The position numbers and the translations under genes were made by a program. This document shows, piece by piece, positions 26,369-33,717 of a DNA stretch of 33,717 nucleotides (the stretch's first letter is position 1; every line of letters begins with the position of its first letter). The notes beneath the pieces were generated by a model. The model had not been told where the DNA came from and did no database searches. It saw only the letters and a program-made list of their open reading frames with translations. Origin of the DNA: Arcicella sp. (GTDB taxonomy: Bacteria; Bacteroidota; Bacteroidia; Cytophagales; Spirosomataceae); NCBI GenBank assembly GCA_014376355.1, contig JACMRQ010000233.1, positions 1 to 33,717 on the forward strand, written 5' to 3'.

Positions 26369-29170
26369 TTAGAAGCGAATTTGCAAATTAGCATTAAACA
26401 TAGTTCCTAACTGACTAAACTGTGAACCATTATAGCCAAGAATATCGTAACGACCGCTAAATCCTAAGAAACCCCTCAATAAAGCTTTTTTCTCGGGAGT
26501 ATTAATGGCTGATTCACCTTTTGAATTCAAAGCAATTAAATCCCACATTGGCAATACATTCAATAAATTATTCACATTTGCCGTGAAAGAAACATTTTTA
26601 CTGAAATTATACCCAACGCTTAAATCAGAAACAATAGCAGGTTTAAATTCAGCCTTAATATTTTCCATATCATCTCCACCATTATCCAAATCTTGGAAAG
26701 ATGTTGAACCAAATAAAGTATTCGCTAAATTAAAATTCCATTTATTAAGTGCATAGTTCAATGATAAAATAGATTTATATCTTGGACGGCTATTTGTCAA
26801 CAATGATCTAATTTGCGTATTTAAAATACTTGAACCTGCATCCGCAATGGCTTTTGGTACGGTTGGATTTCCAATAATTGAGTTATCCAATACAAAATTT
26901 CCCGCCAAACTTATGCCTAATTTACCCTTACCTAATTCAACGTTTCTGTATGAAATAACGTAATCAATACCTGAATTTACGGTTTCAATACCATTAATAA
27001 AGAACTGAACACTGGCTAAATCAAAATTATTAACTCCGACAGAAGTTCCCTTCAAGATTCTACCTAAATCTGTTGTTGGTATTGCTAATCTTTTATCGTC
27101 TGTATTGATTGAAGAACTGTAAACGATTCTATCTGTAACTCTGATGTTGTAGTAATCCACCGTAACGCTAAGATTCTTGGTTGGATTGAAGCCTAATCCG
27201 AAAGAAATATTTGTTGATAGTTCAGGCTTTAAATTAGGAATTCCCAAGGCACGTGCTTGTGCAGAACGATTGTTAAATAAACCTGATAATTGGATTGTAC
27301 CACCCGCAAAAGCCGCTTGAACTGATTGTGCATAAATTTGGTGCAAGGTTGGAGCTCTAAATCCAGTTGATACTGAACCTCTCAAAACTACTTTATCATC
27401 CGCTAATTTATAACGAGAAGATATTTTCCATACATTTTTCGAACCAAAATCACTGTAATTTTCAGTCCTAACCGTTCCGTTGATTAAGAAATTTTTTGAA
27501 ATATCATAGCTTACATCAAAATAAGCTCCAAGGTTAAAACGCTTATTTACCCCTGCATTCAATTTATTGATACCTGGGAATGAATTTGACCCTTCTTGAT
27601 TGAACGAAGCATCATCACCCGCAACAATTGTGTATGCTTCTGTGCGTGCTTCTACTCCGAAAGCAATGCCAATTTTATCGGTTACAGCCTTAGAAATATC
27701 AATATTTCCTACCAGATGACTAAATTCATATCCACCTGGCTTGAAACGAGTTGGACTTGATTTTCCTAAAGAACGGTTTACCGTATTATCAACGGTATAA
27801 CTTTGCGTATTTCCACCAATCGTTAAACTTCCATCGTGTTTCCAACCATTAGTTTCTCCTTTTAAGCCTAACGTTGCATTATAATCGAGTAATTCACCTT
27901 CAAAAGTTGGCACATAACCGATATAGCCTTTGTATAAATCAACTTTATCTTCCGTTGGGAATGCTAAAGTTGCGGCTGTAAGATAGTTTTTACCACCATT
28001 GTCCGTCACACTATGCAATAAGCCACGATCTTGTCTCCAGTAAGGTGTGCGATAGTTAGCAAAACTTGAAACTCTTTTAACAACCATTGCTCCGTTACCA
28101 TAAAATTCGTTGTCGTTACCAATAGGAACTCCAAAGTTTATTAAGAATTTACCTGCCGTTGTTTCAGCAGTTCCATTAATATTTCCACCCGTTGGATAAT
28201 CTTTTAAATAGTTGGTAATTAGGGCATCCTGTCCAGGACTACCACCGAAAGTAGCAATTTCAGTGGGAACGTGGATTATTCCCGAACGAACCGCCGAATT
28301 TTGTTGAGAAAAATCAACGGTATAATTGATAAAACCTTTACTACCAAAGTTTCCTCCGCCGTTTAAAGCTAAACCATACATACCTCCGTCACCCTTTGAA
28401 GTAACTCCAGTATTGAAGTTCAACGAAGTATATTCGTATCTATCCTTCAAGATAATATTCATTACTCCCGCAATTGCATCAGAACCATATTGGGCGGATG
28501 CACCATCACGCAAGATTTCAACTCGTTTGATGGCTTGTTGTGGAATAGCTGAAATATCAACCCCAGTTTCTCCACGACCTGGCGAGAATTGAACGTACAA
28601 TAAAGAACTCAAGTTTTTGCGTTTCCCGTTAATCAAAACTAACGTTCTACTTGGCCCCATATTACGAATTTCCCAAGGGTCTAAAAGTGTTGTAGCATCA
28701 TTCACTGGAGTATTTACAGTATTGAAAGATGGAACGGTGTATTGAAGTGCTTTATCAAATGTTGTTTGACCAGTCATTTTTAAATCACTTGCTCCAATAA
28801 TGTCAATCGGTACGGCAGCATCGGTAACAGTACGCTGAACGTTACGGCTACCCGTGGAAACAACAACTTCGCTCAATTCAGTATTTGATGCAAATAACTG
28901 AACATTAACAGAATTTGAAGCACCAACTGCTTGGGTATTGGTTGAGTATCCAATGAATGAAAATACTAATTTACTTCCAGAAGCGACAGAGATTTTGTAC
29001 ATTCCATTGACATCGGTAACTGTGCCAGTATTCGTACCTTGAACAGTAATGTTCACTCCTGGCAGACCAGCATTACTGGCACCATCGGAAACTTTACCAG
29101 TACGTTCTTGGGCAAGTAAGTTACCCGCAACCCCGAGCATAATCAGGGCAAATGAGAAAATTTTTTTCAT
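26369..29170 (-). CDS. TonB-dependent receptor with N-terminal carboxypeptidase-regulatory-like domain
   Basis: Signal peptide; GKVSDGASNAGLPGVNITVQGTNTGTVTDVNGMYKI; plug (LVLINGKRKNLSSL...IKRVEILRDGASAQYGSDAIAGVMNIILK); beta-barrel ending in aromatic-containing ...LGTMFNANLQIRF. No SusD partner adjacent. Confidence 0.95.
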   Translation of the reverse strand: MKKIFSFALIMLGVAGNLLAQERTGKVSDGASNAGLPGVNITVQGTNTGTVTDVNGMYKISVASGSKLVFSFIGYSTNTQAVGASNSVNVQLFASNTELSEVVVSTGSRNVQRTVTDAAVPIDIIGASDLKMTGQTTFDKALQYTVPSFNTVNTPVNDATTLLDPWEIRNMGPSRTLVLINGKRKNLSSLLYVQFSPGRGETGVDISAIPQQAIKRVEILRDGASAQYGSDAIAGVMNIILKDRYEYTSLNFNTGVTSKGDGGMYGLALNGGGNFGSKGFINYTVDFSQQNSAVRSGIIHVPTEIATFGGSPGQDALITNYLKDYPTGGNINGTAETTAGKFLINFGVPIGNDNEFYGNGAMVVKRVSSFANYRTPYWRQDRGLLHSVTDNGGKNYLTAATLAFPTEDKVDLYKGYIGYVPTFEGELLDYNATLGLKGETNGWKHDGSLTIGGNTQSYTVDNTVNRSLGKSSPTRFKPGGYEFSHLVGNIDISKAVTDKIGIAFGVEARTEAYTIVAGDDASFNQEGSNSFPGINKLNAGVNKRFNLGAYFDVSYDISKNFLINGTVRTENYSDFGSKNVWKISSRYKLADDKVVLRGSVSTGFRAPTLHQIYAQSVQAAFAGGTIQLSGLFNNRSAQARALGIPNLKPELSTNISFGLGFNPTKNLSVTVDYYNIRVTDRIVYSSSINTDDKRLAIPTTDLGRILKGTSVGVNNFDLASVQFFINGIETVNSGIDYVISYRNVELGKGKLGISLAGNFVLDNSIIGNPTVPKAIADAGSSILNTQIRSLLTNSRPRYKSILSLNYALNKWNFNLANTLFGSTSFQDLDNGGDDMENIKAEFKPAIVSDLSVGYNFSKNVSFTANVNNLLNVLPMWDLIALNSKGESAINTPEKKALLRGFLGFSGRYDILGYNGSQFSQLGTMFNANLQIRF

Positions 29171-29420
29171 GATAATTTTAAAAAATGGTTAATAACTTTA
29201 AAATAACTATACTCACATTTAACAATATTTGTTTGAGGTAATTAGTAATTTTTACCAAATATTATTTTGAACGATGAATCATTTAGCAATGATTCTCTTG
29301 CAAATGAAGGTTAAAAAGTGATATTCACAAAATAATAATCTGCTTATTTACCATAGCTAAGATAAAAATGAGTATAACTAACCAAAAAATACTTTCAGAT
29401 GATTGAATTATTGCAAAAAA

Positions 29421-29448
29421 AAGAGACAAAGCTATTGCCTTGTCTCTT
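29421..29448 (-). terminator. Intrinsic terminator downstream of pyrG
   Basis: AAGAGACAA-N10-TTGTCTCTT; minus strand continues into a T-run (the A-run at 29415-29422 on +). Confidence 0.8.
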
Positions 29449-29468
29449 CAATATATTATCAAAAAATA

Positions 29469-31118
29469 TTATTTAACTCCTTTCATTAAAGGAATGGCAT
29501 TTTTCAAAACAGCTTTTACAAAATGAATAAATAAAGGAGCTGGATTTATAACCGTTGATTTATATTCAGGATGAAACTGCACACCAATGAAAAATGGATG
29601 GTCTTTCAGCTCAACAATTTCGACTAATCCCGATTCTGGATTAACACCCGTTGCAACCAATCCTGCATTTTTAAATTGCTCTAAATAAGCATTATTAAAC
29701 TCGTAGCGATGACGATGACGTTCTTGAATGTTCAATTTTCCGTAAACATGGTGAGCCAATGAACCTTTTTCTACTTTACAAGCATAAGCTCCCAAACGCA
29801 TTGTTCCACCTTTATTAGTTACCGTTTTCTGTTCTTCCATCAAATCAATTACTGGATTGGTAGTTTCTGGATTCATTTCTGATGAATGAGCATCCGATAA
29901 ACCAAGCACGTTACGAGCATATTCAATCACAGCACATTGCATTCCTAAACAGATTCCAAAGAAAGGTATTTTTTTCTCACGGGCATATTTTACCGCATTA
30001 ATTTTACCCTCAATACCTCTTTCACCAAAACCTGGTGCAACCAAAATTCCATCCAAATTTTCTAATTTCTTTTCGTATCCAACTTCAACCAATTGTTCGG
30101 ATGAAATCCATGTTACATTCACTTTAGTTTCATTTACCGCTCCCGCATGAATCAATCCTTCGGCAATTGATTTATAAGAATCTTTCAATTCAACGTATTT
30201 TCCAACCAAACCAATAGTTACTTGTTCAGTTGGATTTTTGAGTTTACCCAAGAAATTTTTCCAACTTTCAAGGTCAGCGTCTTTATCATTGTAGATATCT
30301 AATTTATACAAAGCACGTTGGTCGAGTTTTTCCTTGCGCATCAACAAAGGAACGTCATAAATCGTCTCAGCATCAATTGATTCTATAACATCGTTAGTGG
30401 AAACGTTACAAAATAATGCAATCTTACGACGCATTTCAATGGGAATAGTATGTTCCGTGCGACAAACAATAATATCAGGTTGAACGCCCAATTGTGACAA
30501 GGCACGAACTGAATGTTGCGTTGGTTTTGTTTTTAATTCACCCGCCGAAGCTAAATAAGGCACGAGTGTCAGGTGAATAAAAAGCGTGTTTTTTTCGCCT
30601 AAATCCCACTTTAATTGACGAGCAGCTTCGATAAAAGGTAATGATTCAATATCTCCAACACAGCCACCAATTTCTGTAATTACAATATCATACAATCCTG
30701 TTTCGCCCAAAATCAGAATATTTCGTTTGATTTCGTCCGTAATATGAGGAATAACTTGAACGGTTTTTCCCAAATAATCACCTTTACGTTCTCTGGTTAT
30801 GACATTATTGTAAACTCTTCCCGTTGTAATATTATTTGCCTGAGAAGTTGGAACACCCAAGAAACGTTCGTAATGACCAAGGTCAAGGTCAGTCTCTGCT
30901 CCGTCATTTGTAACGTAGCATTCCCCATGTTCATAAGGATTAAGTGTGCCTGGGTCAATATTAATGTAAGGATCGAATTTTTGAATAGTTACTGATAATC
31001 CTCTGGCTTGTAGTAATTTAGCTAACGAAGAAGCTACAATTCCTTTGCCTAATGATGATGTTACACCGCCTGTAACGAATATATATTTTGCGGTTTTAGG
31101 TTGACCTTTACCTGACAT
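29469..31118 (-). CDS. pyrG: CTP synthase
   Basis: TAKYIFVTGGVTSSLGKGIVASSLAKLLQARGLSVTIQKFDPYINIDPGTLNPYEHGECYVTNDGAETDLDLGHYERFL; GATase domain PFFGICLGMQCAVIEYARN. Confidence 0.99.
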   Translation of the reverse strand: MSGKGQPKTAKYIFVTGGVTSSLGKGIVASSLAKLLQARGLSVTIQKFDPYINIDPGTLNPYEHGECYVTNDGAETDLDLGHYERFLGVPTSQANNITTGRVYNNVITRERKGDYLGKTVQVIPHITDEIKRNILILGETGLYDIVITEIGGCVGDIESLPFIEAARQLKWDLGEKNTLFIHLTLVPYLASAGELKTKPTQHSVRALSQLGVQPDIIVCRTEHTIPIEMRRKIALFCNVSTNDVIESIDAETIYDVPLLMRKEKLDQRALYKLDIYNDKDADLESWKNFLGKLKNPTEQVTIGLVGKYVELKDSYKSIAEGLIHAGAVNETKVNVTWISSEQLVEVGYEKKLENLDGILVAPGFGERGIEGKINAVKYAREKKIPFFGICLGMQCAVIEYARNVLGLSDAHSSEMNPETTNPVIDLMEEQKTVTNKGGTMRLGAYACKVEKGSLAHHVYGKLNIQERHRHRYEFNNAYLEQFKNAGLVATGVNPESGLVEIVELKDHPFFIGVQFHPEYKSTVINPAPLFIHFVKAVLKNAIPLMKGVK

Positions 31119-31427
31119 GATAATATTATTTTAAAAATTCGTAAGTCTTTAAACCGTAGGTCGTAAGCAGGATACAAAAGAATTTTCCAATTACTTTTGG
31201 GAAGTAATTTTCTAATTACGTTACATTACGATTGATACTTGTATGAAAAGAAACTTAGGAGGAGGATAAATCCGCAACCTGTTGTTACGGGATACAAAGT
31301 TAGGACAATTTTATAGACTTAAAGACTAAATGTTTTATGATTTTGTAAGAAAATTGGTAATTGTATGAAAGTTAGCGGTTTACAAGATTGGAAAATGAAC
31401 AAGATTTTGCGTTTAGCATGAGTACTT

Positions 31428-31460
31428 ATTGATAGCATGAGTTTAAATCATGCCATCAAT
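31428..31460 (-). terminator. Hairpin downstream of the helicase gene, probable terminator
   Basis: ATTGATAGCATGA-GTTTAAA-TCATGCCATCAAT, 12/13 paired stem, 12 bp past the helicase stop. Confidence 0.5.
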
Positions 31461-31472
31461 AACCCAATTTTC

Positions 31473-33717
31473 TTACCTAACCTCTACAACTTCTTCTCCT
31501 TCCAAATAAAGCAAAATTCCCTCTACATTTTGATGTCCCATGGCCCGATAAATATTCATATATTGTCGCACTTGTATTTTGTGCGAATCAGATTTTGAAC
31601 CCGTTTTGTAATCCAAAATTACGATTCGGTCTTTCAACCTCACAACTCTGTCGGGACGAAGCGGATTTCCTGTGGGCATCAAAATTTCTCGTTCATTTTT
31701 AACGAAATCTTGATGAACTGAAAAAAGCGGTTTGATTCTTTCTAAATTAATGATTTTAATGATATTTGCTCGTAAATCTTCTAATTCGCTTTCCATAATT
31801 AAGCCCTCTCTAACGGATTCTTCTAAGGCAAAATCAACGTCATAAATCGTTTTAATTTTAGCAAAAGTATTGTGGATTTTATTGCCGTAATCACGACTTT
31901 TCTCAAAGGTTTCAAGGTCAAAAAGGCGTTCAGCAGACTGTCTTAATTTTATCGTATTACTCTTTTCAGAACTTTCAATTGCCTGTATTTCAATTACTTG
32001 CAAATCTTTCTCAACCTCAAATTTTATTTTTTTATTTTCTCCCTGACTCACAATTTTAATAAATTTGTCTCCTTTCTCAATTTCAGGACATTCAGCATAT
32101 TGATATAATTGATACCCAACGGTTTTATCAAATCTGAAAACATCTTTTTTAACGATTAAATATAATCGGTCGGTTGGGCGAGTCAGGGCAACGTATAACA
32201 TATTAAGACTTTCTAAAAACGTTTTTTCCTTTTCTGCATGGTATTGAGGGGCAATTAACGTCTCCGCTAATTTGTTGGTAATTCGCAAAGGTGTTGTTTT
32301 TAAAGATGCTGTCAAGTTGGCTTCCAGTTCAACCTCTGACGGTAACTCTGCCCAAATCTCAGAGTACAAACTTGTGTCCATCGACCAATGACAATAGGGA
32401 ATTATCACAACTGGATATTCTAATCCCTTTGCCTTGTGTATGGATGTTACCGTCACCGCATTCTGACCATCAGGTGTGGAGATGGATAGAACGTTTTTTT
32501 TATATTCCCAAAATTGCAAGAAATCGGTAAGGTGGGTACTTTTCTTTGTCTGAAATTCAAGGACAACATCTAAGAATCTGAATAAAAAATCTAAGTCCTT
32601 GTAATGCTCAAAAAGATGAAAAGTGTTGATAATTTTCTCGGCCACCTCATATAAAGCCATCTGTTGCAAACGAAAGGAATGCAAATAATAACCTTGCTTT
32701 TCAATTAACTGATAAAATTGATTAACATCCTTATTTTCAATGGATTGCTTGATAATTTGATTGTCGTTGGTGTCAGGAATTCGCTGTAATACTACTCGAT
32801 AAAATAGATAAATTGCCTCATATTTTGATAAGATATTTTCTGGATTTTGAATTACCTTCATTAATGCCATGGTGAGATTGACAGCCTCGGAGAAATTCAA
32901 ATTTAATGAATCAGAAGAAATGACTTGAATATTTGCATCTTTCAAAGAATTGGCAATAATTCTGGCGTGTTGATTTTTGCGACAAAGAACGGCAATGTCC
33001 TTGTAGGAATAACCTGCCGAAAGGCTTTCTTCGATGATTTCAAGGGTTCTATTTAACATCAATTCATCTTCGCCTTCGCCCGTCAGAAAATCAATTTCCA
33101 CATGTCCACCTGATTTTGAGTTTTCGGGAATTTGTTGAGCAAAAAACTCATCATAAACCTTTGGTAAAATCGGTGCAATTGCCTCATTATTATCAGATTC
33201 TTTGATAAACTGAAAAAGATTGTTATTGAATTTTATAATCTCCTTGGCACTTCGATAATTGATTGTGAGATTTTCGGGTTTCAAATAGGGACGAATACTG
33301 GCATAGCGTTCTAACAAAAAGTCATTTTTTTCGTGACCTACTACCAAAGCCTTTAAATTCTCCTTGTGTAGATGAACAATCAATTCCATTTCGCCGCCTC
33401 TGAAACGATAAATGGATTGTTTGGCATCGCCAACTGCCAAATTAAAATGTCCATTTGCTAAGGAATTTTCTACTAAAGGCAGAAAATTATGCCATTGTAA
33501 AGTTGAAGTATCTTGAAATTCGTCAATGAGAATGTGGTTAAATTTTTCCCCCAAACGCTCATACACAAATGGAATTGGCTCAGTCATCACAATTTCAAAG
33601 ATTTTACGGTTAAATTCCGAAATATGAATCTGTCCCGTATCATTCTGAATATCAGCAATTTCCTTTTTTAATTGACTCAATAAAGCCAGCTTTTTAAGTT
33701 GTTTTGATATTTCTTTA
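31473..33717 (-). CDS. UvrD/RecB/AddA-like ATP-dependent helicase-nuclease, N-terminus outside the window
   Basis: ILIDEFQDTSTLQWHNFLPLVE, VGDAKQSIYRFRGGE, LTINYRSAKEII, VTSIHKAKGLEYPVVIIP, LNMLYVALTRPTDRLYLI helicase motifs; C-terminal PD-(D/E)XK-like RVVRLKDRIVILDYKTG. The frame stays open from the track's 33680 'start' (TTG) to 33717, so the gene is truncated by the window. Confidence 0.93.
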   Translation of the reverse strand, partial: KEISKQLKKLALLSQLKKEIADIQNDTGQIHISEFNRKIFEIVMTEPIPFVYERLGEKFNHILIDEFQDTSTLQWHNFLPLVENSLANGHFNLAVGDAKQSIYRFRGGEMELIVHLHKENLKALVVGHEKNDFLLERYASIRPYLKPENLTINYRSAKEIIKFNNNLFQFIKESDNNEAIAPILPKVYDEFFAQQIPENSKSGGHVEIDFLTGEGEDELMLNRTLEIIEESLSAGYSYKDIAVLCRKNQHARIIANSLKDANIQVISSDSLNLNFSEAVNLTMALMKVIQNPENILSKYEAIYLFYRVVLQRIPDTNDNQIIKQSIENKDVNQFYQLIEKQGYYLHSFRLQQMALYEVAEKIINTFHLFEHYKDLDFLFRFLDVVLEFQTKKSTHLTDFLQFWEYKKNVLSISTPDGQNAVTVTSIHKAKGLEYPVVIIPYCHWSMDTSLYSEIWAELPSEVELEANLTASLKTTPLRITNKLAETLIAPQYHAEKEKTFLESLNMLYVALTRPTDRLYLIVKKDVFRFDKTVGYQLYQYAECPEIEKGDKFIKIVSQGENKKIKFEVEKDLQVIEIQAIESSEKSNTIKLRQSAERLFDLETFEKSRDYGNKIHNTFAKIKTIYDVDFALEESVREGLIMESELEDLRANIIKIINLERIKPLFSVHQDFVKNEREILMPTGNPLRPDRVVRLKDRIVILDYKTGSKSDSHKIQVRQYMNIYRAMGHQNVEGILLYLEGEEVVEVR

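Noticed and set aside
31189-31209. AATTACTT-TTGGG-AAGTAATT hairpin upstream of pyrG as a pyrimidine attenuator
   Set aside because: Short AT-rich stem without adjacent T-run or recognisable G-tract-type pyrG leader logic; not enough support.

Overview
The window looks like a chromosomal segment of a low-GC Bacteroidota, probably Cytophagales/Spirosomaceae-like. Support is the SusC/SusD pair, a second TonB-dependent receptor, the style of ECF sigma factor, and the general protein character; taxonomy is inference. Both ends are cut by partial genes: an amidohydrolase on the minus strand at the left edge (absent from the ORF track because it is open at the edge) and a UvrD/RecB/AddA-like helicase-nuclease at the right edge. 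In order: amidohydrolase (-); ECF sigma factor, an 89-aa FecR-N-terminus-like protein, SusC and SusD (+); carboxynorspermidine decarboxylase, an Rpn-like C-terminal fragment and carboxynorspermidine dehydrogenase (-); a J-domain protein and a D-2-hydroxyacid/D-lactate dehydrogenase (-); a stress/redox-looking island (tandem UspA, REC-CNB-HTH regulator, PAS histidine kinase, AraC regulator, Cys-rich mini-ORF, second tandem UspA); an ISAs1-type transposase remnant; NlpC/P60; DinB; Old Yellow Enzyme; EamA transporter; CHAD-like protein; YidC; TonB receptor; PyrG; helicase. Most promising candidate system: a PAS histidine kinase whose second PAS resembles FixL, immediately upstream of a response regulator fused to a Crp/Fnr-type CNB-HTH module (FixJ and FixK functions apparently in one polypeptide). 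This pair is flanked by two paralogous universal stress protein genes that share a near-identical FNR-like box (CTGATrAAAATCATkTTTA) upstream. Second candidate: an ECF sigma plus soluble mini-FecR plus STN-less SusC arrangement behind a perfect 22-bp LacI-type palindrome. No tRNA, rRNA or CRISPR array was recognised by eye.
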